DNA of 64,000 nt from Sediminibacillus dalangtanensis (GTDB lineage: Bacteria > Bacillota > Bacilli > Bacillales > Amphibacillaceae): the NCBI RefSeq assembly GCF_017792025.1, contig NZ_CP046956.1:2356001-2420000 (forward strand), read 5' to 3'. Under the pieces are notes generated by a model. That model searched no databases, had not been told where the DNA came from, and saw only the letters and a list, made by a program, of their open reading frames with translations. The position numbers and the translations under genes were made by a program. Position 1 is the first letter of the stretch, and the number at the start of each line of letters is the position of its first letter. Below are positions 1 through 7,578 of the stretch, piece by piece.

Positions 1-20
1 ATTAAACAGGGGGAATAATA

Positions 21-1310
21 ATGAGAAGCAAAGAACCATTGGCTTATCGGATGCGTCCAAAAACAATCGATGAAGTCGTCGGTCAGGAAAATGTGATTGG
101 AAAACAGACAAAACTCTACCAAATGCTGATGAACGGCTACGTACCATCCATGCTTCTATATGGAGATCCAGGTATCGGTAAGACGGCCATTGCCCATGCA
201 ATCGCCGGTACAGTAAACATGCCGTTCACCACCTTGAATGCGACTACTGCCGGAAAAAAAGATGTAGAAATCGTCATCGAAAAAGCGAAAATGGAAGGAA
301 ACACCATCCTGTTTCTCGATGAAATTCATCGCTTTAACAAAGCACAGCAAGATTACTTGCTCCCACATGTGGAAAAAGGATTAATCATCTTGATCGGTGC
401 CACAACCGAAAATCCCTATCACGATGTCAATCCCGCTATCAGAAGCAGATGCGGACAGATCAAACAGCTGGAAAGGCTTGACAGCAAAGATATTGAGAAA
501 CTGCTTCGGAACGCGCTGGCAGATGAAGATAGAGGCTTCGGAAACCTCCCTATCACTGCTGATGAGAAAGTGATTCAGCGAATTGCGGAAGGGACCAACG
601 GAGATGCAAGGAAAGCGTTGAATGTTCTGGAAGCAGTTGTCTATGCTTCCGGTAAACAAGAGGAAGAAATCGTGCTCGAAGAACAAACGGTGGAAGAATT
701 TATCGACAAGGCAGGTGTGTTTGGCGATAAAAAAGGTTCTAATTTTTATAACTTGTTGTCAAGTCTGCAAAAAAGTATTCGCGGCAGTGATGTAAATGCC
801 GGTTTATATTATTTGGCCCATTTACTGGAAAGCGGAGACTTGACTGCAGTCAATCGCCGTCTGCTTGTGATTGCTTATGAAGACATTGGACTGGCAAACA
901 AAGATGTCGGGAGTCGTGTTCTGGCAGCAGTGGAGGCAAGTGAACGCCTTGGTATGCCTGAGGCAAGGATTCCTTTATCGGTCGCTGTTGTCGATATGTG
1001 TCTGTCTACGAAATCCAATTCCGCCTACAAAGCCCTTGATATGGCAATAAATGATATTCGGAAAGGGAAAGTCGGGGAGATTCCTCTACATTTGCGTGAT
1101 ACCCATTATAAAGGTGCTAAGGATTTGGGGCATGAAGGATACTTATACCCACACAATTATCCTGTCGGTTCATTCGGCGGCTGGGTTAATCAAGATTATC
1201 TTCCTGAAAAATTAAAAGACAGACAGTATTATCATCCCGTTGAAGCTGGAGAGGAACGAAGAATGGCGGAAATCTACAGGAAATTAAAAGATTTCAAAAA
1301 ACAAAAATAG
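21..1310 (+). CDS. rarA: Replication-associated recombination protein A (RarA/MgsA), AAA+ ATPase
   Basis: Clamp-loader-like AAA+ ATPase of 429 aa that acts at stalled replication forks with SSB and the recombination machinery. The N-terminal ATPase shows Walker A GDPGIGKTAIAHA (about residues 48-60) and Walker B FLDEIHRFNKAQQD (about 98-111), followed by a sensor segment GATTENPY and the helical C-terminal tetramerisation region with HYKGAKDLGH and the YPHNYP motif typical of the family. Length is normal. The ATG at 21 follows a purine-rich AGGGGGA site. The gene begins at the window edge, so its promoter is not visible. In B. subtilis yrvN occupies the equivalent place beyond aspS. Family assignment is secure; the fork role is family knowledge. 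Confidence 0.96.
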   Translation: MRSKEPLAYRMRPKTIDEVVGQENVIGKQTKLYQMLMNGYVPSMLLYGDPGIGKTAIAHAIAGTVNMPFTTLNATTAGKKDVEIVIEKAKMEGNTILFLDEIHRFNKAQQDYLLPHVEKGLIILIGATTENPYHDVNPAIRSRCGQIKQLERLDSKDIEKLLRNALADEDRGFGNLPITADEKVIQRIAEGTNGDARKALNVLEAVVYASGKQEEEIVLEEQTVEEFIDKAGVFGDKKGSNFYNLLSSLQKSIRGSDVNAGLYYLAHLLESGDLTAVNRRLLVIAYEDIGLANKDVGSRVLAAVEASERLGMPEARIPLSVAVVDMCLSTKSNSAYKALDMAINDIRKGKVGEIPLHLRDTHYKGAKDLGHEGYLYPHNYPVGSFGGWVNQDYLPEKLKDRQYYHPVEAGEERRMAEIYRKLKDFKKQK

Positions 1311-1738
1311 ACGCTGTCATCCCTTCCCCAATTTCTTCCTAAGAGAGAGCATTAAGAAGAAAAGCACTATCAGCACAAGCAGAATATATAGAATCCTATT
1401 GGACCATCATATATCAGAAAACACTGGCGGCTGGGTTTGCCGTGTTCAGTGAAATCCGTAGTGGACTTCCTCGATCCAAGGGGAAAGGAGTCTGATCAAG
1501 AACATCCTTTGCTAGCCATGCTTATAGGAAGCGAATTGTTCTGCCGAGGCGAGTCCGGGCGACAATCTGGTCATAGTGGCAGAAAAAAACGGATTTTCCC
1601 TGTATCGCAATTGTTTAAACTGTAAAAATCTTTAAACCAACGGATCTGGAATAAGAGACATATAATATGTTAGCAGCAAATTCAAGTAAAAACAGCTAGC
1701 ATTTCCAGAATAAAAAAGACAAAGTATTACATTCCTGC
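1311..1738. other. Non-coding gap between rarA and rsfA
   Basis: About 430 bases with no convincing gene. A 62-codon open frame at 1437-1625 has no ribosome-binding site and no recognisable protein character. No strong terminator hairpin follows rarA. The stretch 1430-1570 is GC-richer than its surroundings and may be a decayed copy of the GC-rich repeats seen elsewhere, but the match is too weak to call. Confidence 0.4.
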
Positions 1739-1767
1739 GTATAAAAACAATAGAAACGGCAAAGATA
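1739..1767 (+). promoter_or_regulatory. Sigma-F (or sigma-G) type promoter upstream of rsfA
   Basis: GTATA at 1739-1743 and GGCAAAGATA at 1758-1767 are separated by 14 bases. This fits the forespore sigma-F pattern (GYATA-like -35, GGNRANANTW-like -10) with one -10 mismatch and slightly short spacing. It lies about 50 bases before the rsfA start. Expression of rsfA from a sigma-F promoter is known in B. subtilis; the site here is read from sequence only. Confidence 0.6.
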
Positions 1768-1818
1768 GATATAAAAATTGCAAACTATTTCTATGAATTT
1801 ATTGAAGGAGTGAATACT

Positions 1819-2496
1819 TTGGTTAAAGTTAGACAAGACGCTTGGTCACATGAAGATGACTTGCTGTTGGCCGAAACAGTATTAAGACATATCAGAGAAG
1901 GCAGCACCCAATTGAATGCTTTTGAAGAAGTCGGGGATAAATTAAATAGAACCTCGGCTGCTTGCGGATTCCGCTGGAATGCCGAGGTAAGAAAGAAATA
2001 TGAACAGGCTGTAGATATCGCAAAGCGACAACGAAAAGAGAAGAAACGCGCACTTGCCAAACAACAGAAAACCGTCCAAAAACCAGCTCCTGCCTTTTTG
2101 TCTGGTCCGGTAGAAGAAGTTAAGGAAACGGAAAATGAACAATTCTATTTACCTGATCAAGTAGCGGAAGAGGAAAACGCGGCGTCTATCAATTTGGATA
2201 TGGTTATTGACTATTTAACTTCATTAAAACAGGGTTATCATGATTCCAGGAAGTCCCAATTGGATGTTAAGGCCTTAACAGATGATAATGAATCTCTTAA
2301 AGAAGAAAACCACCAGCTTAAGAAACAGCTGGGAGACACAAAAGAGCAGCTGCAGGCAATTCAGGAAGATTACCAAGTACTGATTCAAATCATGGATCGT
2401 GCCCGTAAAATGGTGGTGTTCGATGATCAGGAAAGTCTGTCTGCGTCTGCTTTCAAAATGGACAAGAACGGCAACTTGGAACATATGGCCAGATAA
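1819..2496 (+). CDS. rsfA: RsfA family prespore-specific transcription factor
   Basis: Regulator of 225 aa that in B. subtilis fine-tunes sigma-F and sigma-G forespore genes. The N-terminus carries a Myb/SANT-like DNA-binding segment (WSHEDDLLLAETVLRHI, then RTSAACGFRWNAEVRKKY, about residues 7-62) followed by a lysine-rich stretch. The C-terminal half has a coiled coil (about 150-200, EENHQLKKQLGDTKEQLQ). The TTG at 1819 is chosen because AAGGAG at 1805-1810 lies eight bases upstream; a GTG at 1810 overlaps that site and adds only three residues. The gene stands alone between a forespore-type promoter and a strong terminator shared with the convergent 6S RNA gene. Confidence 0.93.
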   Translation: MVKVRQDAWSHEDDLLLAETVLRHIREGSTQLNAFEEVGDKLNRTSAACGFRWNAEVRKKYEQAVDIAKRQRKEKKRALAKQQKTVQKPAPAFLSGPVEEVKETENEQFYLPDQVAEEENAASINLDMVIDYLTSLKQGYHDSRKSQLDVKALTDDNESLKEENHQLKKQLGDTKEQLQAIQEDYQVLIQIMDRARKMVVFDDQESLSASAFKMDKNGNLEHMAR

Positions 2497-2518
2497 CCAG
2501 TTACTAAGATAATAATGC

Positions 2519-2557
2519 AAAAAACCTTAAGGATATAAACATCCTTAAGGTTTTTCA
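2519..2557. terminator. Bidirectional terminator shared by rsfA (+) and 6S RNA (-)
   Basis: AAAAACCTTAAGGAT, a short ATAAAC loop, then ATCCTTAAGGTTTTT form a near-perfect stem with an A-tract on one side and a T-tract on the other, so it can stop transcription from both directions. Confidence 0.88.
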
Positions 2558-2570
2558 TTATGTACGCTTC

Positions 2571-2758
2571 AATCCCGATTGTGCCGTCCCCTTGATAGTT
2601 TTGAACCCGCTCTCGGCAGGTGGGTGCCCTGTTCTATGTTTTATGCTTCCTCTCATCAGACATTCCAATGAGGCTTGCACGCCGCATAGAAACCGCAGGC
2701 TCCCGTTCAACTAAATGTTCGGTCAAAACGTATTGGATGAGACGAACACATCAGGATT
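2571..2758 (-). ncRNA. ssrS: 6S RNA (bsrA/ssrS type)
   Basis: On the minus strand the stretch begins AATCCTGATGTGTTCG, which resembles the 5' end of B. subtilis 6S-1 RNA as I recall it, and ends GGCACAATCGGGATT. The ends pair (AAUCCUGAUGUG with CACAAUCGGGAUU) to make the closing stem of a long, bulged rod of about 188 nt. Internal complementary blocks such as GGGCACCCACCTGCC and GGAGCCTGCGG fit the 6S architecture. 6S RNA binds RNA polymerase holoenzyme as an open-promoter mimic. Its place downstream of aspS and before a terminator agrees with the B. subtilis bsrA locus. Exact ends are estimates. Confidence 0.82.
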
Positions 2759-2790
2759 GATAGCGGCCTCCATAAATGAGTGCCGCTTAA

Positions 2791-2830
2791 GTTATACTCA
2801 AATGATAGCACAGAAGTATCCGGCTTTCAA
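2791..2830 (-). promoter_or_regulatory. Sigma-A promoter for 6S RNA
   Basis: On the minus strand TTGAAA (2825-2830) and TATCAT (2802-2807) are separated by exactly 17 bases. A second -10-like TATAAC lies at 2791-2796. Either gives a 5' extension of roughly 20-35 nt before the mature 6S end, which would need processing. No terminator separates this promoter from the aspS stop codon. Confidence 0.6.
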
Positions 2831-2878
2831 GAAGCTTACTCATGACGTTTCCATAACATTTGTTACATGTTTGCAATG

Positions 2879-4657
2879 TCAGGATTTTCGTTCAGGTTCT
2901 TTCCGTGTCAAATTCAATTCATCCAGCTGAGCTTGGCTTACACCACCCGGTGCTTCAGTAAGCAAGTCAGATGCTGAAGCTGTTTTAGGAAACAAGATCG
3001 TATCCCGCAAGTTTGTTCTGCCGGCTAGCAGCATGATAAAACGGTCGAAACCAAGTGCGATGCCCCCATGTGGTGGAGCTCCATGTTCCAACGCATCAAG
3101 CAGGAATCCGAACTGCTCCTCTGCCTCTTCCTGAGAAAATCCCAATACCTCAAACATTTTATTTTGCATTTCCCGCTGATAAATACGTAAAGAGCCGCCG
3201 CCCAGTTCATAACCATTAAGAACAAGATCATAGGCTTCCGCTTTTACTTCCTGTGGATGGGTATCCAGCTTGTCGATATCCTGCTGGACAGGCATTGTAA
3301 ACGGATGATGAGCAGCAAAGTAACGCCCCAGTTCTTCGTCATATTCTAATAACGGCCAATCCGTAACCCAAAGGAAATGGAATAATGACTCATCAATCAA
3401 CTTCCGTTCTTTCCCCAGCTTCAAACGAAGGGCACCAAGACTTTCGTGTACCACCGACACCTTATCGGCCACAAACAACAATAAATCGCCATCTTCTACT
3501 TCCAGCACTTGCATTAAATTTTCCGCTTCCTGTTCTGTCAAAAATTTAGCGATAGGACCTTTTAATTCGGTTCCTTGTCTTTTCAACCAGGCAAGACCTT
3601 TAGCTCCATAAATCTTTACGAACTCTGTCAGCTGGTCGATGTCTTTTCGGGAGTAATCTGGTGCTGCACCTTTAACATTCAGGGCACTGACTTTTCCGCC
3701 ATTCTTCACTGCACTGCTGAAAACGCTAAACCCAGAGTCTTTCACTACTTCGGAAACAGTGACTAATTCCATCGCAAACCTTGTATCCGGTTTGTCTGAA
3801 CCGAATCTTTCCATCGCTTCTTCGTAGCTCATTCGTGGGAAAGGCGTTTCAATATCCATAGCCTTCACCTGTTTCATTACCCTTTTCATCATTCGCTCAG
3901 CCATTGCCATGATTTCTTCACTCGACAAGAAAGAAGTCTCTATATCGATTTGGGTAAATTCAGGTTGCCGATCCGCACGTAGATCTTCGTCACGGAAACA
4001 GCGGGCAAATTGATAATACTTTTCAAATCCGGAAACCATTAGCAGTTGTTTAAATAACTGGGGCGACTGCGGAAGCGCATAAAAGTGACCCGGGTGCACC
4101 CTGCTCGGAACTAAATAATCACGAGCCCCTTCCGGCGTGCTTTTTGTCAGCATGGGAGTTTCCATTTCTAAATAATCTTCTTCATTTAAAAAACTTCGAA
4201 TCGCTTGGGTTGTTTGATGCCGCAGCTTAAACGTATTTTGCATCGGTTCTCTTCTTAAGTCGATATAACGATACTTCAACCGCAAATCTTCAGATACATC
4301 CGTATCCCCTTCGATTTGGAAGGGAGGCGTCTTCGATGTATTCAAAATTTTGATACTTGTTACCGAGATTTCGATTTCACCGGTGGCCATTTTTTCATTG
4401 ACGGTTGCGCTGTCTCTTTCGACCACCGTTCCTTCGATTTCTACAACATATTCACTTCTAACCCGTTCAGCGACCTCAAGTGCTTCCCGAGAAACGTCCG
4501 GATTGAAAACCACCTGCACAATGCCGGAGCGGTCTCTTAGATCGATAAAAATCAAACCACCCAAATCGCGGCGTTTTTGTACCCACCCTTTTAATGTCAC
4601 TTGTTCATCGACTGATTCTCTTGAAAGCCTGCCTGCCATTTGTCTTGATTCTGCCAT
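2879..4657 (-). CDS. aspS: Aspartyl-tRNA synthetase
   Basis: Class II synthetase of 592 aa that charges tRNA-Asp. Residues 1-110 form the OB-fold anticodon-binding domain ([20 protein letters not shown]). The catalytic core holds motif 2 ([20 protein letters not shown]), the bacterial GAD insertion domain (about 290-420) and motif 3 ([13 protein letters not shown], near the C-terminus). Length is normal for bacterial AspRS. It lies one base after hisS and so is co-transcribed from the T-box-controlled promoter near 6.7 kb. A good ribosome-binding site (GGAGGAAACTAAT) precedes the ATG. Whether it is discriminating for Asp/Asn was not judged. Confidence 0.98.
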   Translation of the reverse strand: MAESRQMAGRLSRESVDEQVTLKGWVQKRRDLGGLIFIDLRDRSGIVQVVFNPDVSREALEVAERVRSEYVVEIEGTVVERDSATVNEKMATGEIEISVTSIKILNTSKTPPFQIEGDTDVSEDLRLKYRYIDLRREPMQNTFKLRHQTTQAIRSFLNEEDYLEMETPMLTKSTPEGARDYLVPSRVHPGHFYALPQSPQLFKQLLMVSGFEKYYQFARCFRDEDLRADRQPEFTQIDIETSFLSSEEIMAMAERMMKRVMKQVKAMDIETPFPRMSYEEAMERFGSDKPDTRFAMELVTVSEVVKDSGFSVFSSAVKNGGKVSALNVKGAAPDYSRKDIDQLTEFVKIYGAKGLAWLKRQGTELKGPIAKFLTEQEAENLMQVLEVEDGDLLLFVADKVSVVHESLGALRLKLGKERKLIDESLFHFLWVTDWPLLEYDEELGRYFAAHHPFTMPVQQDIDKLDTHPQEVKAEAYDLVLNGYELGGGSLRIYQREMQNKMFEVLGFSQEEAEEQFGFLLDALEHGAPPHGGIALGFDRFIMLLAGRTNLRDTILFPKTASASDLLTEAPGGVSQAQLDELNLTRKEPERKS

Positions 4658-4658
4658 A

Positions 4659-5939
4659 TTAGTTTCCTCCTTCCAACTCTTTCTTCATATAAGCAACCAA
4701 TTGATGGAGCGAAACATCTTCCTGCTCCCCGGTATTCATATTTCGCACCGTAGCTGAATTATTTTGCAGTTCTTCTTCCCCAAGGATTACTACATACTTT
4801 GCTTTTAAGCGGTCCGCAGCTTTGAATTGTGCTTTGAATTTCCGCTGCTGGTAATCCTTATCTACTTGAACGCCAGCTTTTCTTAATTCATAAGTATAGT
4901 GGACTGCAGCCTTTTCAGCTTGGTCTCCAAGAGATACAAAAAAGCAATCGAGTCCATCGTCCACCGGCAATTCAATACCTTCGGCTTCCAAAGCCATCAA
5001 AAGTCGCTCCAGGCTCATTGCAAACCCGATACCGGGAGTTTCAGGACCACCTAGTTCTTCGACAAGTCCATTATAGCGGCCTCCGCCCGATAAAGTGGTA
5101 ATAGAGCCAAACCCTTCGGCATTGCTCATGATTTCGAAAGCGGTATGGTTGTAGTAATCAAGTCCACGCACAAGATTAGGATCGATGACATAATCAATGC
5201 CCATGCTATCAAGATGGTTCCTTACTTGTGCAAAATATTGTTCGGATTCTTCATTTAAATATGTCAGGATTGAAGGAGCTGTTGCCATTGCTGGGTGATC
5301 TTTATCCTTTTTACAATCCAGAATCCGGAGAGGATTTTGTTCCAGCCGGACTTGGCAATCTGCACATAACTCCTCTTTATGCGGTGAAAAATGCTCAACC
5401 AGTGCTTCCCGGTGATTGTTACGGCTTTCTGCATCACCTAAGCTGTTAAGTACGAGCTTTAACGAACGGAGTCCCAATTCTTGATAGGCGCTCATAGCCA
5501 ATGCGAGCACTTCCGCATCTACGGCCGGGTCAGCACTTCCCAAAGCCTCGATACCGAATTGAACAAATTGTCTCATTCTCCCTTGCTGGGGTCGCTCATA
5601 ACGGAACATCGGTCCGAAATAAAACAGCTTGACCGGCTGATTGGCAATCCCATACAGCTTATGTTCGACAAAAGCCCGCACTGCCGACGCGGTTCCTTCA
5701 GGCCGCAAGGTCAAACTTCTGCCGCCCCTGTCTTCGAAGGTGTACATCTCCTTTTGTACAATATCCGTACTGTCTCCCACTCCCCGCTGGAATAATTCGG
5801 TGTGTTCGAACACAGGTGTGCGTATTTCTTTATAGTTAAATCGTCTGCACAAATCCGTCAACTTCTGTTCAACATATTGCCAGTTACCAGTCGTTTCTGG
5901 TAAAAGGTCCTGTGTGCCCCTCGGTGCCTTGATATTCAT
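4659..5939 (-). CDS. hisS: Histidyl-tRNA synthetase
   Basis: Class II synthetase of 426 aa that charges tRNA-His. The N-terminus [13 protein letters not shown] is typical; motif 2 appears as [20 protein letters not shown] (about 110-130), the histidine-A signature as [13 protein letters not shown] (about 255-267) and motif 3 as GGGRYNGL with [12 protein letters not shown]. The C-terminal anticodon-binding domain follows (about 325-420). The ATG at 5939 is preferred over one at 5945 because it sits seven bases from the GGGGG ribosome-binding site; the upstream ATG is almost on top of it. It forms an operon with aspS. Its leader is exceptionally long, holding two dispersed repeats and a T-box. 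Confidence 0.97.
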   Translation of the reverse strand: MNIKAPRGTQDLLPETTGNWQYVEQKLTDLCRRFNYKEIRTPVFEHTELFQRGVGDSTDIVQKEMYTFEDRGGRSLTLRPEGTASAVRAFVEHKLYGIANQPVKLFYFGPMFRYERPQQGRMRQFVQFGIEALGSADPAVDAEVLALAMSAYQELGLRSLKLVLNSLGDAESRNNHREALVEHFSPHKEELCADCQVRLEQNPLRILDCKKDKDHPAMATAPSILTYLNEESEQYFAQVRNHLDSMGIDYVIDPNLVRGLDYYNHTAFEIMSNAEGFGSITTLSGGGRYNGLVEELGGPETPGIGFAMSLERLLMALEAEGIELPVDDGLDCFFVSLGDQAEKAAVHYTYELRKAGVQVDKDYQQRKFKAQFKAADRLKAKYVVILGEEELQNNSATVRNMNTGEQEDVSLHQLVAYMKKELEGGN

Positions 5940-6057
5940 TTTCATACCCCCTGTTTCTTATGGTTATGTAGATTTCAGTTTCCTATCTTAATATGACTTT
6001 TGACGTTTTGGGTGCCCTGAATAATGCACGACCGCATTCGATGTTCTCTTAAAGAAC

Positions 6058-6229
6058 AAAAGCGCAAGCGCCTTGCTCACCCCCGACAAGCTTAAGAACA
6101 GCCTCGGCGTGGCGCTTTTTGCCACACAGAGGGTGGGCTTAAGACCTCGAGGGGGTAGGCGCTGGAGCTGGACGTGGCTGGTTCAGCCAATAATTATCCA
6201 CAGTCAGCTAAATTTATAATTTCCTATAC
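6058..6229 (+). repeat. Dispersed repeat family A, copy 1 (with DnaA box)
   Basis: About 170 bp that is nearly identical to copies at 21359 and 35065. It starts AAAGCGCAAGCGCC, holds two arms CCCCCGACAAGCTTAAG and CTTAAGACCTCGAGGGGG that can pair across a smaller inner hairpin, then GGCGCTGGAGCT and an AT-rich tail. A perfect DnaA-box 9-mer TTATCCACA lies at 6194-6202. The copy sits between the hisS T-box and the hisS start codon. Confidence 0.9.
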
Positions 6230-6236
6230 TATAAAG

Positions 6237-6438
6237 AAAAGCGCAAGCGCCTATTTAAAGGAGTACAGGCTAAAACCGCCACGTCCTGTGGCAACGCCTG
6301 CATGACCCACATCGTTTGGGCCCCCGACAAGCTGAAGCAAAGCCTCGAAGCGGCGGCCTATTGCCACCCAGAGGACTTGCTTAAGACCTCGAGGGGGTAG
6401 GCGCTGGAGCTAGACATCTCTGAAATTTATACTTTCTT
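6237..6438 (+). repeat. Dispersed repeat family A, divergent copy 2
   Basis: A related but diverged element directly after copy 1. It keeps the outer blocks (AAAGCGCAAGCGCC, CCCCCGACAAGCT, CTTAAGACCTCGAGGGGG, TAGGCGCTGGAGCT) but has a different, longer interior and no DnaA box. It lies immediately downstream of the T-box terminator in the hisS transcript. Confidence 0.75.
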
Positions 6439-6446
6439 ATCTTTTA

Positions 6447-6713
6447 AAAAAATAAACTCTCGTCCCTTTATGAAAAAAGGGACGAGAGTTTACCCGCGTT
6501 GCCACCCTGGTTGAAGCTGTTCTAACAGCTTCCACTTTCACAGTTAACGCCTGCAAAACGTTTGTATTTACTAACTTCAATACAAAACCTCCGGGACGTC
6601 TTTCAACAGATCATCATGTAGAAGTGCTCTCAACCTGCGGCACTTCCTCTCTGTTCACGTGTAATTCTGCCTACTTTTCCCTTCCATGGTTGTTCGGTCC
6701 ATATTAAGAATTG
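6447..6713 (-). promoter_or_regulatory. T-box riboswitch of the hisS-aspS operon
   Basis: On the minus strand the conserved T-box sequence AACCAGGGTGGCAACGCGGG lies at 6493-6512. It is followed by a terminator stem at 6454-6491 (AAACTCTCGTCCCTTT paired with AAAGGGACGAGAGTTT) and a T-run. Upstream are stem I elements: AGTA, AGAGAGGAAGTGCC, and GGTTGAGAGCACTT. The 3' side of the specifier loop reads GTTGAAAGACGTCCC, making GAC (Asp) the likely specifier codon. Uncharged tRNA is expected to stabilise the antiterminator and switch on both synthetase genes. Confidence 0.93.
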
Positions 6714-6719
6714 TTTATA

Positions 6720-6748
6720 ATCATAATGTTTGCCGCTTCTCTTGTCAA
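6720..6748 (-). promoter_or_regulatory. Sigma-A promoter of the hisS-aspS T-box transcript
   Basis: On the minus strand a perfect TTGACA (6743-6748) and TATGAT (6720-6725) are 17 bases apart. The -35 box overlaps the stop codon of the small upstream gene. Transcription would start near 6713, at the T-box 5' end. Confidence 0.88.
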
Positions 6749-6921
6749 GCACGGTTCAATTTTTCTTTCAGTTTTTTCACATCACCAAGTGAGATACCGA
6801 GATCTTCAGCAATTTCAATCCTGTTCAACTGCCCTTCAATTTCCATAAAGCGGTGAAAGTCTGCTCCAAAAATGCTCGGTCCTGCTGACTGCATATCCGA
6901 TTGCTTTTGGTTGTACCGCAT
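6745..6921 (-). CDS. Small HTH-like protein, YrzK-type (58 aa)
   Basis: A 58-residue reading frame starting MRYNQKQSDMQSAGPSIFG and ending with a helix-turn-helix-like segment (IEIAEDLGISLGDVKKLKEK, residues 36-55). A strong ribosome-binding site AAGGAGGA precedes the ATG. Its position just upstream of hisS matches the small yrzK gene of B. subtilis. The HTH-like tail resembles sigma-factor region-4 helices, but the protein is far too short to be a sigma factor. Function unknown. Its stop codon overlaps the -35 box of the hisS promoter. There are no nearby genes on the same strand until dtd at 7115. Confidence 0.75.
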   Translation of the reverse strand: MRYNQKQSDMQSAGPSIFGADFHRFMEIEGQLNRIEIAEDLGISLGDVKKLKEKLNRA

Positions 6922-7114
6922 CGACAGTAGTCCTCCTTATTGATTGGATTTCTTAACGACTAGCCAAGCGAAACTAACGCTGTTCCCTTTTCTATTCTAA
7001 GTATGCCCAAGTCAATCGACGACTATGCCATCCTGAAAAGCGTGTTGTTCAGGAATCAGTCTGGGTTGCTTTCTTTCAAACCACTTCTGCTTTCACGGAA
7101 ATCGTTGCATCTCT

Positions 7115-7564
7115 TTATCGGCGGTCCGAGCTGTCCAATAGCAAGGTTACAGGGCCATCGTTTATTAGATGGACCTGCATATCTGCCCCAAATGTTCCTG
7201 TTTCAACGTTGATGCCGGATTCCTCTATAAACTGATTGAATACCTCATACAGCTGTTTAGCGGGGCCCGGCTTTGCTGCGTGCATGAAGTTTGGCCGCCG
7301 TCCCTTCCTGGTATCCGCGTACAAAGTGAATTGAGAAATAGAAAGGACACTACCTCCGATGTCTTTTAAAGACAAATTCATCTTTTCCTGACCATCTTCA
7401 AAGATCCGGAGTGATACGATTTTATTCGCCAGATATTTGGCATCTTCTGTTGTATCCTCATGGCCGACACCCAGTAAGACAACCAGCCCAGAATCTATTT
7501 TGCCTACCGTTCTTTCCTCTACCGTAACCCCGGCTTGTTTCGCTCGTTGAATGACAGCTTTCAC
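7115..7564 (-). CDS. dtd: D-aminoacyl-tRNA deacylase
   Basis: Proofreading enzyme of 149 aa that removes D-amino acids (and glycine from tRNA-Ala) from mischarged tRNAs. The family motifs [10 protein letters not shown] (residues 75-84) and [11 protein letters not shown] near the C-terminus form the active site at the dimer interface. The start is a GTG at 7564 placed ten bases from AAGGAG. It is 14 bases downstream of relA and probably co-transcribed with it, as in most Bacillales. Length is normal. Confidence 0.96.
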   Translation of the reverse strand: MKAVIQRAKQAGVTVEERTVGKIDSGLVVLLGVGHEDTTEDAKYLANKIVSLRIFEDGQEKMNLSLKDIGGSVLSISQFTLYADTRKGRRPNFMHAAKPGPAKQLYEVFNQFIEESGINVETGTFGADMQVHLINDGPVTLLLDSSDRR

Positions 7565-7578
7565 CTTTCAAGCACTCC

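Noticed and set aside
1437..1625. 62-codon open frame after rarA
   Set aside because: No ribosome-binding site, no recognisable composition or motif, and it lies in a stretch that looks like decayed repeat.
2715..2930. 71-codon plus-strand open frame over the 6S RNA and aspS end
   Set aside because: It runs antisense to the 6S RNA, its promoter and the end of aspS, which explain the sequence better.
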